Shown here in pieces: positions 1 to 7,277 of a DNA stretch of 33,462 nucleotides. The stretch comes from CAKSNH01 sp964422725. GTDB taxonomy: Bacteria > Bacillota > Clostridia > UBA1381. The translations under genes were made by a program, and so were the position numbers. The stretch spans positions 1 to 33,462 of the forward strand of contig CAYRCC010000022.1 of NCBI GenBank assembly GCA_964422725.1, read 5' to 3'. Each line of letters starts with the position of its first letter. Position 1 is the stretch's first letter. The notes under the pieces are model-generated. The model did not search any database and was not told the DNA's origin. It worked only from the letters and a program-made list of their open reading frames with translations.

Positions 1-279
1 TTTGTAGATGAATTTATGCAGATGAAGAAAGACGGACATATTAAGTTTTATACAAAAAACGAATGGAATGAATTAGGTAATTCAGCCGGTTTTCTGTATG
101 TTGATGATTTTGAAACTAACATTCGTTTTCCGAGAAAAAAAGGTCCGGGTTTGGAGTATGAGGATATTATTAGTAAGTATAGCGAAGATGTCATACGGGG
201 ATATGAAGTAGAGATTATTGAGGACGAAATTTGGATAACAGAGAAAGTAAATAATCTTCTGTTTAGGAAAAGCAAATAG
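1..279 (+). CDS. C-terminal part of an unrecognised acidic protein (5' end outside window)
   Basis: The frame is open from the first base (it reads FVDEFMQMKKDG...) and ends at TAG 277-279, so this is probably the tail of a longer protein; an ATG at 16 exists but has no ribosome-binding site in front of it. About 92 residues are visible, rich in Asp, Glu, Ile and Lys, with no signal peptide, membrane segment or recognised catalytic motif. I do not recognise the family. Its small size, acidity and position 480 bp before a SUKH-type gene would suit another immunity protein of a polymorphic-toxin locus, but that is inference from context only. Base composition is visibly more AT-rich than the housekeeping genes further right. 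Confidence 0.55.
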   Translation, partial: FVDEFMQMKKDGHIKFYTKNEWNELGNSAGFLYVDDFETNIRFPRKKGPGLEYEDIISKYSEDVIRGYEVEIIEDEIWITEKVNNLLFRKSK

Positions 280-456
280 ATGAGGAATGGATATCTTACA
301 ATTAAATTTGTAGAGAACAGAAACTTTCAACTCTACGGAACTTTTATAGATTTTATAGAACGGCTGATTGATTTAGTTACCGGTTGTGCCATAATATCCC
401 CATGGCAATACTTTGGCAACAGAAAATCGGTAAGTCAAAATGAAACGTGCAAATGA
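280..456 (+). CDS. Possible 58-aa small protein running into repeat copy 1
   Basis: An ATG follows the preceding TAG directly (TAGATG), with AGGAAAAG at 266-273 as a weak ribosome-binding site. The frame encodes 58 residues beginning MRNGYLTIKF and ending in CAIISPWQYFGNRKSVSQ plus six residues. The last third lies in the 140-bp direct repeat, and the second repeat copy keeps a matching peptide in the same frame (CAIISLWQYFGNRKSVSQ) but has no start codon. It may be a genuine small gene, a decayed gene, or a chance frame across a repeat. No family recognised. Confidence 0.25.
   Translation: MRNGYLTIKFVENRNFQLYGTFIDFIERLIDLVTGCAIISPWQYFGNRKSVSQNETCK
368..395 (+). promoter_or_regulatory. Promoter-like hexamers in repeat copy 1
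   Basis: TTGATT (368-373), 16-bp spacer, CATAAT (390-395). Weaker than the equivalent in repeat copy 2 but at the same place relative to the repeat. Predicted from hexamers only. Confidence 0.3.
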
Positions 457-525
457 GGTAAAATATCGGCAGATTTCAAATTTGAGTTAAACAAAACGGT
501 TTAAGTCAAAGTGCCGCTTGCCGAG
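386..525 (+). repeat. 140-bp direct repeat, copy 1
   Basis: Positions 386-525 align without gaps to 1460-1599. I count about 14 mismatches in 140 bases (about 90% identity), mostly transitions. The unit runs from GTGCCATAATATCCC to CGCTTGCCGAG. It contains promoter-like hexamers at its left edge and, at its right end, a frame resembling the start of an Xre helix-turn-helix (LSQS...). Similarity may extend weakly leftwards (CTCTACGG at 331 against TTCTATGG at 1414). The two copies flank the SUKH-type gene. Confidence 0.85.
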
Positions 526-680
526 TACGTATGGTCAGTAAATTCAGGGACTTTTTGGGGGAAGGAATTCCTTGTAACAAACATCCGACAATTTCAAAGC
601 TAGTGCTTTTTATATTGGAAAGTCTATCTTGTGAAGTGATTTTGATTAAGGAACGTGAACAAAATGAAGAGCGTTTATAA
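486..680 (+). pseudogene. Decayed Xre-type HTH regulator remnant
   Basis: The frame is open from 486 (preceded by TGA) to TAA 678-680 and reads VKQNGLSQSAACRVRMVSKF... then FLGEGIP...PTISKLV and LESLSCEVILIKEREQNEE. The pieces match the usual order of a small Xre/HTH_3 domain: GLSQ at helix 2, a (F)LxGExIP turn, then TISKLVxxxESLxCEVIL. The normal LAE-V part is found only in the +1 frame (PLAEYVWSVNSGTF), so a frameshift has broken the gene. The only ATG in frame is at 531 (49 codons to the stop) and it lacks a ribosome-binding site. Assigned by motif order, not by any search. Confidence 0.45.
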
Positions 681-757
681 AATAGACAATAGAGGACAAA
701 TTTCAGTAAGCCGGTGTGTTTAGCTGAGAGATGAATTTGAATTTGATGGAGGTATTT

Positions 758-1357
758 ATGACTTTAGAACAGATTGAATCAATTCTTCAGATCAAATTTC
801 CGAAGAAATGGTGGGAGATTCATTCCAAAGGAATGATGGAATGGATGGAACTCAGTATTAACGAGTTTAGAGAAAAAAGAGAAGAATATATTTTTAATCC
901 GAATTCGTTTTTTATGTTGGAGTGTGATTGTGAAGCATTATTCTTTGACGATATACCTGAAAGATTGGATATTTTGAAAGAATGGATTTCTGGGAGAGAA
1001 GAGGATGAAAATCTTGTTTTTGATGATGACAAGAAACTAATTCCATTTGCACAGACCGGTGGTGGAGATTTGTATTGCTTCTTGTATGAAAAATCTGTGG
1101 ATGAACCAAAGATAGTATTATATTTTCATGATGTATATGATGACCCACAATTAGAAGCCGATTCGTTTGATGAATTTTTGTATATTATATTATTATCAAG
1201 TGCTTCTTGGAAGGGCGTTATTGATGATGAGCATTGGAGAGTACATTATCAATTATTAAATGAGGAATATAAACAAAAAATTGATAACAGAAGTGTTGAA
1301 GATTTAGCAGAAGAATATGAAAATACGGAATGCGCAGATGTAAATATTTGGAAGTGA
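758..1357 (+). CDS. SMI1/KNR4 family (SUKH-1) protein, probable toxin immunity protein
   Basis: 199 residues. The start at 758 is chosen because ATGGAGGT (746-753) gives a good ribosome-binding site 5-6 bases upstream; an in-frame ATG at 731 has none. The N-terminus (LEQIESILQIKFPKKWWEIHSKG) and the central strand-turn PFAQTGGGDLYCFLYE are characteristic of the SMI1/KNR4 (SUKH) fold, followed by a long acidic C-terminal helical part (IDDEHWRVHY...). SUKH proteins in bacteria are commonly cytoplasmic immunity proteins that bind and block nuclease or deaminase toxins of polymorphic or contact-dependent systems. No toxin gene is visible here; it may lie left of the window. The gene sits exactly between two copies of a 140-bp direct repeat, which suggests a recombining cassette. 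Family call is fairly firm, immunity role is inferred. Confidence 0.8.
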   Translation: MTLEQIESILQIKFPKKWWEIHSKGMMEWMELSINEFREKREEYIFNPNSFFMLECDCEALFFDDIPERLDILKEWISGREEDENLVFDDDKKLIPFAQTGGGDLYCFLYEKSVDEPKIVLYFHDVYDDPQLEADSFDEFLYIILLSSASWKGVIDDEHWRVHYQLLNEEYKQKIDNRSVEDLAEEYENTECADVNIWK

Positions 1358-1441
1358 TATTAACAAGAACATATTGGTTTAAGTTGATTCGATAACAAGT
1401 CGTAAAATTTTAGTTCTATGGGGCTTTTAGAAATCTGCTTA

Positions 1442-1469
1442 TTGTTTTTTATATCTGCTGTGCTATAAT
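1442..1469 (+). promoter_or_regulatory. Promoter at the left edge of repeat copy 2
   Basis: TTGTTT (1442-1447), 16-bp spacer, TATAAT (1464-1469). Transcription would start near 1476 and could run to the strong hairpin at 1615-1660, giving a roughly 185-nt RNA without a convincing coding region. Confidence 0.4.
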
Positions 1470-1599
1470 ATCCCTATGGCAATACTTTGGCAACAGAAAA
1501 TCGGTAAGCCAAAATAAAATGTGCAAATGAGGTAAAATATCGGAAGATTTTAAATTTGACTTAAACAAAACAATTTAAGTCAAAGCATCACTTGCCGAG
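1460..1599 (+). repeat. 140-bp direct repeat, copy 2
   Basis: Ungapped partner of 386-525 at about 90% identity. Its right end again reads LSQS(I/A)... and ends in CTTGCCGAG, after which the two sequences diverge completely: copy 1 continues into the HTH remnant, copy 2 into a terminator hairpin. Confidence 0.85.
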
Positions 1600-1614
1600 C
1601 GGGAATGAACAGAA

Positions 1615-1661
1615 AAATCCCGAAAATCCGCATAAACAGTGGATTTTCGGGATTTATTTTT
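1615..1661 (+). terminator. Strong intrinsic terminator after repeat copy 2
   Basis: AAATCCCGAAAATCC (1615-1629) pairs perfectly over 15 bp with GGATTTTCGGGATTT (1641-1655), loop of 11 bases, followed by ATTTTT. The nearest upstream promoter candidate is at 1442-1469; it may also serve the SUKH-type gene. Confidence 0.75.
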
Positions 1662-1734
1662 GCCCTTTGAGTACATAATACTATTTGCCGTTGACTATTA
1701 CACGTCACAAATCGGAATTTTTTGGTTTTAAGTA

Positions 1735-1763
1735 TTGAAATTTGCGGTTAGGTGTTGTATAAT
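1735..1763 (+). promoter_or_regulatory. SigA-type promoter of the 62-aa membrane protein gene
   Basis: TTGAAA (1735-1740), 17-bp spacer, TATAAT (1758-1763); the start codon follows at 1800. Confidence 0.65.
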
Positions 1764-1799
1764 AAAGTACGAATAGAAATTTTAAAGGAGATTCTGAGT

Positions 1800-1988
1800 A
1801 TGGACAAAACATTAAACATTTTATTTGTAATTGCAAGTATTGGATTGGCTGTTTCAGCATTGATTTTCATTTCAATATCCGTATTCGGTGATGCGGAGGC
1901 GGAATGGATATTGCCCGCAGGACTTTTTTGCTGTGTGCTGAGTAATCTGTTTAACTCAATTCGCCTGCTGTTATCCAAAGATAAATAA
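1800..1988 (+). CDS. Small two-helix membrane protein, unknown function
   Basis: 62 residues starting MDKTLNILFV. The start at 1800 is set by AAAGGAG (1784-1790) nine bases upstream. Two hydrophobic segments are visible, at about residues 5-27 (NILFVIASIGLAVSALIFIS) and 34-54 (WILPAGLFCCVLSNLFNSI), joined by a short acidic loop (DAEAE). The protein ends SKDK. No family recognised. It has its own near-consensus promoter, and a bidirectional terminator lies downstream at 2101-2146, so it is a single-gene unit converging on the PL11 lyase gene. Confidence 0.6.
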   Translation: MDKTLNILFVIASIGLAVSALIFISISVFGDAEAEWILPAGLFCCVLSNLFNSIRLLLSKDK

Positions 1989-2100
1989 TGAAAACGAAAT
2001 GTTTATATCGGCTATTCCTTATCTGAAGTTGAAAAAAATAGCATTATATTTTCATAATTCGGGAAAAACACGTGTCTGCACTGTAGGCAATTCGCAGCTA

Positions 2101-2146
2101 AAAAGCTCCCAAAGTACACAGTATTTGTTATACTTCGGGAGCTTTT
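2101..2146. terminator. Bidirectional terminator between convergent genes
   Basis: AAAAGCTCCCAAAGTA (2101-2116) pairs with TACTTCGGGAGCTTTT (2131-2146), one mismatch, loop of 14 bases. On the minus strand the stem is followed by a run of five T, so it best ends the PL11 transcript (stop codon at 2167-2169); on the plus strand it can serve the 62-aa gene. Confidence 0.75.
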
Positions 2147-2166
2147 CGCAATGACTTTGTGCGAGA

Positions 2167-5100
2167 TTATTCTTTAGTCCATACGCTTATCGGATAAAAA
2201 TCATCTGTCCACAAAAACACCTTATCCGGTTCAAACGCGGCTGTAACAGTCTTTCCGTCACCGTATGAAGAAACCTTGATTTCTGCAATATCGGTCATAA
2301 CATTATTATCATATTTTGCGGCATAAATTCTTGTGCCGGACAGCGTTTTCAAATTGAGTGTTATATTTTTTCCGTCAACACTTACAATTTTACCGGTGTT
2401 GTAAATTTTTGCGCCGCTGAAAGTGACGCTTGCGGTCGAATTTTCTTTTGCCTGATTATATATCGACAGGTATGTCAGCGGTAATGACTTATGAATATCA
2501 CTCGATGTCATATTTCTAAGACTAAGACCTAACTGTGACCCTGATACTTTTCCGTTTGAGTCTGTAATCGACATATCTACCAATGCACCTCTGCCGTTGC
2601 CGACATTGTTGAATACATATTTAAATGTATATTCCGTTTCCGTACTCAAATTCGTTGCTATGGGTGTTGCACTCTTTCCGTCAGCTTTCCAATACACATT
2701 AAACATACTGCCGCTGCCGGTGAGATACCAACCGGCACCCACACCGTTCTTTGTGCCTGTAATCTGCGGCATAAATTTAACCAAAAATCCATCAAGACTG
2801 TTTTTGTCCTTATTGCCGTTCGCCGGAAGAGAATTAACTTTCATTTTATGCTCAAGTATAAACGTTCCGCTGAATTCACCTATAGAAATTGTCTGCAATT
2901 CACTCTGCGTTGAAGTTGTCACATATGTATTATTGATTGATGCAACTGATGCCTTAACAATATTAACCGTGAACGAATCTGTACAGTCCCTATACTTGAC
3001 CGTAACGGTTTGATTGCCTAATGTGCTTGAGTCAAACCCTTGCACGGTGCATTGCGATGTAATATCAATTTTTCTGCCGTCGTCAAGCACGCCGTAAACA
3101 ACCATACCTGACGTATTCAACCCTTGACCTTGAGAGTATTTGGTCTGATTAGGTGCTGTGACCTCTATTGATAATATTTCTTTAACCGTAACATTAAAGA
3201 CTGCCGTTTTACCTAAATAGCTGACCGTAATTGTCTGTTCGCCCGCAACAGACGGGTTATAACCTGAAACAGTATATGCTTCTATATTTTTCGTATTGCC
3301 GTCAACATAGCACGCTTTTACTTTCAATCCTGTTTTGTCAAAGCTCTCACCCAAGGCGTACACTGTTTTTGTAGGGTATGACTCAATTTCGATTTTATCA
3401 ACATCAGCATCAAATATTTCTTCACCCATATAAAAGCCTACGTGCGGCGGCTGATTATATGCTGTCTGTTCTGCCGCAACACCGCTTCTGTACACGCTGT
3501 CGTGCATCAGAGTTTTGATTTTATATTCGGTCGGTGTGGTTGTGGTAAACACTCTGAGATTTTTTCCGTCGGTTGTCGGATAAACAAGCTCCTCGCGCCA
3601 GTCGCCGAAAAGGTCAGCCGAAAGTGACGGATTTGATTTTGTTTTGTTTACCGACGTACAGCCGTTTGCCGAAAAAATATTGCCGATTCCGCCGCTGTAA
3701 GATGAAATACGGGTTCCGTCAAGTATATCGTCATACAAATCCCCGTTCCAGAAAATCCTGAAATTAGTTCCGGGATCAGCACTTGACGGTGAAAAATTAC
3801 CGTTTCCGTTTGCCTGTGCCGTTCCCGCTCCTTTGATTTGATAATATCCGCCTGAGCCGATATTTGCCATTACACCGCGTCCGGTATCCTTTGAATTACC
3901 GCTATGATACAGTTCTTCACCCGTTGCCGCATCATAAACGGTCATACCGTAGTCGGCGGTCTTTCCCTGTGATGATGTGGTAGAATTTGTTATTTCATAG
4001 CCGCCGCTTTCATGTACGGAGAAATACTCAAAGCCGTTATGTGTCGGGTCGTAATCACCGATATGGAGTGCATCACCGTGACCGCGTCCGCTGCACCACA
4101 ACACACTGAAATCATCATCAAGGCACAACGCACCCGTTATAACTTCATCTTTGCCGTCACCGTCAACATCGGCAACAGTAATATTGTGGTTACCCTGTCC
4201 TTCGTATTTCTTACCCAATTTGTTGGTGTCAAAAAGCGCTTTCTGAATCAATCTGCCGTTTTCGAGATTGAAAGCAACAGCGGTAGTTCTTCCGTAATAC
4301 CCCCTTACAGATATTACACTCGGTGTGACTCCGTCGAGATAAGCTATTGCACCCAAAAATCTGTCAACACGGTTGCCGTAGCTTTCGTTATTTCCCCAAC
4401 CGTTAATAGGGTATCTGTTCACCGGATAATTAACAGTGTCTATTGCTTTGCCGTCGCCGTCAAACACCGTATAATATTCGGCACCGTCAAGAATACGTCC
4501 GCCGTCATTTACATAGCTTACTTCGTTCTTCTCATCTGTAAGATTTTTTATGCTTTCGTCACTGCTTGCCTTTGTCACATATTCGCCTGCCGAATCTTTC
4601 GAACCGGGTGCTGTTTTACAGGCGATTTCGGCTTTTCCGTCGCCGTCAAGGTCATACACCATAAACTGCGTGTAATGAGCGCCGCCTCTTATATTTCTGC
4701 CCAAATCTATACGCCATAAAAACTCTTTTGTTTCCATATCGTATGCATCAAGCAATACATTGCCGGTATAACCGCTGTTTGAATTATCCTGGGCGTTGCA
4801 GTCCCATTTTAAAATAATTTCGTAATCGCCGTCACCGTCAACATCACCGCACGATGCGTCCCCCGGAAAATAGCTGTAGGTTTTACTGTCCTCAAGCGTA
4901 ACTGCCGCCGGCACATTCAATGGAATGTCAAAATATTGATTTGCAACCGATACAGGCTCGCACTTTTCGCCCTCAACGCCGTCAACAATCGGTGCAACGC
5001 GGTACTTGCTTGCACTGCTGCCGTTTTTGTCGGTATAGTTTGTGGTGTTTTCTTCGGTTGCGATTTTTTCGCCATCTCTGTAAATTGCAAAACTTACATT

Positions 5101-5352
5101 TGAATCCGCACTTCCGAAACGCTTATCCTCGCTGTCAAAAAGCCGCCAACTCAGATACACTCCGCTGCCGGTTGTCACTGCTGTCAAACCGCGGCTGAGT
5201 TTTTCCATTCGTCGACTGCTCTCACCGATACTATAATGATTTCTCGTTGTTACGGTAGGCTCTGTTTCCCGCGCATACGCATTAAGTCCCGTAAAACCCG
5301 TACTGAACATTCCTATTGCCAATACCCATGACAAAAATCTTTTTCTGTTCAT
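2167..5352 (-). CDS. Secreted modular rhamnogalacturonan lyase, PL11 family
   Basis: 1061 residues. A signal peptide is visible (MNRKRF, hydrophobic core LSWVLAIGMFSTGFTG, ...AYA at about 27). Residues about 36-645 are a PL11-type catalytic beta-propeller, with the family's repeated calcium-binding loops DVDGDGDYE (170), DLDGDGKAE (234) and DVDGDGKDE (395) and conserved WDCNAQDNSNSGYTG and LFGDWREELV stretches. PL11 enzymes cleave the rhamnose-galacturonate bond of the rhamnogalacturonan-I backbone by beta-elimination. Two bacterial Ig-like (Big_3 type) domains follow at 652-723 and 727-798, then an unassigned, possibly carbohydrate-binding beta domain (805-988) and a C-terminal module ending VFLWTDDFYPI, as seen in clostridial modular surface enzymes. 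AGGAGGAA at 5358-5365 is the ribosome-binding site. There is no SLH or sortase anchor, so it is probably released. Confidence 0.9.
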   Translation of the reverse strand: MNRKRFLSWVLAIGMFSTGFTGLNAYARETEPTVTTRNHYSIGESSRRMEKLSRGLTAVTTGSGVYLSWRLFDSEDKRFGSADSNVSFAIYRDGEKIATEENTTNYTDKNGSSASKYRVAPIVDGVEGEKCEPVSVANQYFDIPLNVPAAVTLEDSKTYSYFPGDASCGDVDGDGDYEIILKWDCNAQDNSNSGYTGNVLLDAYDMETKEFLWRIDLGRNIRGGAHYTQFMVYDLDGDGKAEIACKTAPGSKDSAGEYVTKASSDESIKNLTDEKNEVSYVNDGGRILDGAEYYTVFDGDGKAIDTVNYPVNRYPINGWGNNESYGNRVDRFLGAIAYLDGVTPSVISVRGYYGRTTAVAFNLENGRLIQKALFDTNKLGKKYEGQGNHNITVADVDGDGKDEVITGALCLDDDFSVLWCSGRGHGDALHIGDYDPTHNGFEYFSVHESGGYEITNSTTSSQGKTADYGMTVYDAATGEELYHSGNSKDTGRGVMANIGSGGYYQIKGAGTAQANGNGNFSPSSADPGTNFRIFWNGDLYDDILDGTRISSYSGGIGNIFSANGCTSVNKTKSNPSLSADLFGDWREELVYPTTDGKNLRVFTTTTPTEYKIKTLMHDSVYRSGVAAEQTAYNQPPHVGFYMGEEIFDADVDKIEIESYPTKTVYALGESFDKTGLKVKACYVDGNTKNIEAYTVSGYNPSVAGEQTITVSYLGKTAVFNVTVKEILSIEVTAPNQTKYSQGQGLNTSGMVVYGVLDDGRKIDITSQCTVQGFDSSTLGNQTVTVKYRDCTDSFTVNIVKASVASINNTYVTTSTQSELQTISIGEFSGTFILEHKMKVNSLPANGNKDKNSLDGFLVKFMPQITGTKNGVGAGWYLTGSGSMFNVYWKADGKSATPIATNLSTETEYTFKYVFNNVGNGRGALVDMSITDSNGKVSGSQLGLSLRNMTSSDIHKSLPLTYLSIYNQAKENSTASVTFSGAKIYNTGKIVSVDGKNITLNLKTLSGTRIYAAKYDNNVMTDIAEIKVSSYGDGKTVTAAFEPDKVFLWTDDFYPISVWTKE

Positions 5353-5404
5353 TTCTCTTCCTCCTAAACTACTCTCCGTTACACATTATTCTCAATCATA
5401 TTAT

Positions 5405-5433
5405 ATTTTATAGCAATAATGAATAAATTTCAA
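5405..5433 (-). promoter_or_regulatory. SigA-type promoter of the PL11 lyase gene
   Basis: On the minus strand TTGAAA (5428-5433), 17-bp spacer, TAAAAT (5405-5410). It lies immediately downstream of the terminator hairpin that closes the recN operon, so the lyase has its own transcript. Confidence 0.65.
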
Positions 5434-5434
5434 G

Positions 5435-5483
5435 AAAAAAACCTTGCACTTTTGTTCAAAATACAGCACAAAAAGATGCAAGG
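5435..5483 (-). terminator. Terminator of the nadK-argR-recN operon
   Basis: Read on the minus strand, CCTTGCA (rc of 5477-5483) pairs with TGCAAGG (rc of 5442-5448), the interior can continue pairing imperfectly (CTTTTTGT with ACAAAAG), and seven T follow (5435-5441). It lies 3' of recN (stop codon at 5558) and just before the PL11 promoter. Confidence 0.65.
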
Positions 5484-5484
5484 T

Positions 5485-5532
5485 TGAAACGTTTTCATTA
5501 GTATTTCATTTTGTGAGAAAAAACGTTTTCAC
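5485..5532. promoter_or_regulatory. Two LacI/CcpA-like palindromic half-site pairs upstream of the PL11 gene
   Basis: TGAAACGTTTTCA at 5485-5497 and AAAAAACGTTTTCA at 5519-5532 share the central CGTTTTCA, with the CG centres 35 bp apart. They resemble cre-type or LacI-family operators (consensus core TGNAANCGNNNNCA); the second site has a poor left half. They lie upstream of both the recN terminator and the PL11 promoter (centres about 90 and 125 bases before the predicted start), which would fit an activator or looping site better than simple blockade. Confidence 0.45.
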
Positions 5533-5557
5533 GATTTCATTAATTTTTCATACATAT

Positions 5558-7228
5558 TCAGATTTTGCTTAAATATCCGCTTTTAAGCATTTCTTTGGCG
5601 TGTTTGAGAGCTGTTTCGGTAATGTTGCCGCCGTCGATAATGCGTGCAAGCTCGCGCTCGCGCTCCTGCAAAGAAAGCTCGGTGAGGGTAGTGGAGGTTT
5701 TATCGTTTTCGGCGTTTTTGCTGATGAGAAAATGGTTATCTGCCATAGCCGCCAAAACCGCAAGGTGAGTAATGCATATTACCTGTTTGTTTTTTGCTAT
5801 CTGTGCCATTTTAACCGAAATTTTCTGAGCCGCACTTCCTGACACTCCAGTATCAATTTCATCGAAAATCAATGTGTCGATGTCATCTGCCAAAATTGAT
5901 TTTATAGCAAGCATAACCCTCGACAGTTCACCGCCGGAGGCAACCTTTACAAGTGGTTTCGGAGGTTCGCCGGGGTTAGTGCTTATCATAAATTCCACAT
6001 CGTCAACACCGTTTGTACCGTAGCTGCCGTTTTTGCGGACTTCAACTTTAAACTCGGCTCTGGGCATATCCAGCTCGGCAAGTGCTGTTTCTATCTGCTT
6101 TTCAATCTCAGTTGCCGCTTTCTTACGCGACAGGGTAAGCCGTTCGCCGACTTTTTTCAATTTGATTTCGGCGTTTTCTTTATCCTTTTCAAGTTGTGCA
6201 ATTCTGCTGTCACTGTCGGTTATTGCGTCCAGCTCGTTTTTGGCATGTTCGTAAAAAGCCAGTATTTCCTCCTCATTACCGCCGTATTTGCGTTTAAGAT
6301 TTGAAATCAAATCAAGCCTTGCTTCGATGTCGTTAAGCAAGTGTTCGTCGTACTCTATCGTACTGCCGTACTCTCTGATTTCGTGCGACAAATCCTCCAC
6401 CGAATACATAATGTCGTTAAGTCTTGTATATATTTCGGTTACGCTGCCGTCAATATCTTTAATTTTTGCCAGGGCGGCGACAGCCGTTCCTATTGCATCA
6501 TATGCCGAGTTACTTTCGCCGCCGTCATACAAATTTCCGTAAGCTTCACTTATTGCCGCTGAAATTTTCTCCGCATTCGCTGTTACATCACGCTGTTCCG
6601 AAAGATACGCATATTCACCCTTTGTCAGCTTTGCCGCCTCGATTTCGCCGGTCTGGTACGTCAGCAAATCTATGCGCTGTTCGCGTTCACGCTCGTTAAT
6701 GCTGAGCTTTTCTATTTCGCTTTCCAATAGCCTGTATTCATCGTAAACCGATTTATAATCTGATTTCAAATCATTATTTTTTGCGAATTTATCCAAAAAG
6801 TCAATATGGCGGCTCGGTGTCAGCAATGCCTGATTGTCGTGCTGACCATGTATGTTTATCAAATAGCTGCCTATTTCACGAAGCTGAGAAAGCGGTACGA
6901 TTGTTGAATTTATCCGACAGATATTTTTCCCATCGTCCGTTATTTCGCGGTTTATGACAAGCTGGTTGTCCTCTGTGTCCAAACCGTTTTCGGCAAGCTG
7001 TGCGGCTATAGTGCCGTTTACATCAAACACAGCCTGAACCCGTGCTTTCTTTTCGCCGTAGCGTACAAGTGCTTTATTTGTGCGTGCACCCAAAATCAGA
7101 TTTATCGAATCTATAATAATGGATTTTCCGGCACCGGCCTCACCCGTCAGAACACTCATTCCTCCGCAAAAATCTACGCTTAAATCTTCAATCACCGCAA
7201 TATTTTCTATATGAATATGTGTCAACAT
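5558..7228 (-). CDS. recN: DNA repair protein RecN
   Basis: 556 residues, the usual RecN length. An SMC-like ATPase: Walker A GEAGAGKS at 29-36, a central coiled-coil region (about 150-380), the ABC signature SGGELSR at 431-437, Walker B DTLIFDE at 451-457 and a switch His in ITHLAVLAA (about 488). RecN acts early in double-strand break repair, holding or bridging DNA ends in the cytoplasm. It is the last gene of nadK-argR-recN, an order conserved widely in Firmicutes, with 49 bp between argR and recN. In Firmicutes this gene neighbourhood often also holds tlyA and dxs, which are not seen here because the operon starts at nadK. Confidence 0.95.
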   Translation of the reverse strand: MLTHIHIENIAVIEDLSVDFCGGMSVLTGEAGAGKSIIIDSINLILGARTNKALVRYGEKKARVQAVFDVNGTIAAQLAENGLDTEDNQLVINREITDDGKNICRINSTIVPLSQLREIGSYLINIHGQHDNQALLTPSRHIDFLDKFAKNNDLKSDYKSVYDEYRLLESEIEKLSINEREREQRIDLLTYQTGEIEAAKLTKGEYAYLSEQRDVTANAEKISAAISEAYGNLYDGGESNSAYDAIGTAVAALAKIKDIDGSVTEIYTRLNDIMYSVEDLSHEIREYGSTIEYDEHLLNDIEARLDLISNLKRKYGGNEEEILAFYEHAKNELDAITDSDSRIAQLEKDKENAEIKLKKVGERLTLSRKKAATEIEKQIETALAELDMPRAEFKVEVRKNGSYGTNGVDDVEFMISTNPGEPPKPLVKVASGGELSRVMLAIKSILADDIDTLIFDEIDTGVSGSAAQKISVKMAQIAKNKQVICITHLAVLAAMADNHFLISKNAENDKTSTTLTELSLQERERELARIIDGGNITETALKHAKEMLKSGYLSKI

Positions 7229-7277
7229 AAATATTTTATCCTTTCACATTCGTACACTTGTTCGATATTTGCCGCAT

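Noticed and set aside
402..443. 13-codon micro-ORF MAILWQQKIGKSK, also present as MAILWQQKIGKPK at 1476-1517
   Set aside because: It starts at the predicted transcription start with no ribosome-binding site, and its conservation is explained by the 140-bp repeat.
711..771. Loss of the first zinc cysteine in NrdD (RDPVC rather than RCPVC), given in protein residue numbers
   Set aside because: I believe Asp at this place is common in clostridial NrdD, so it is not a convincing defect.
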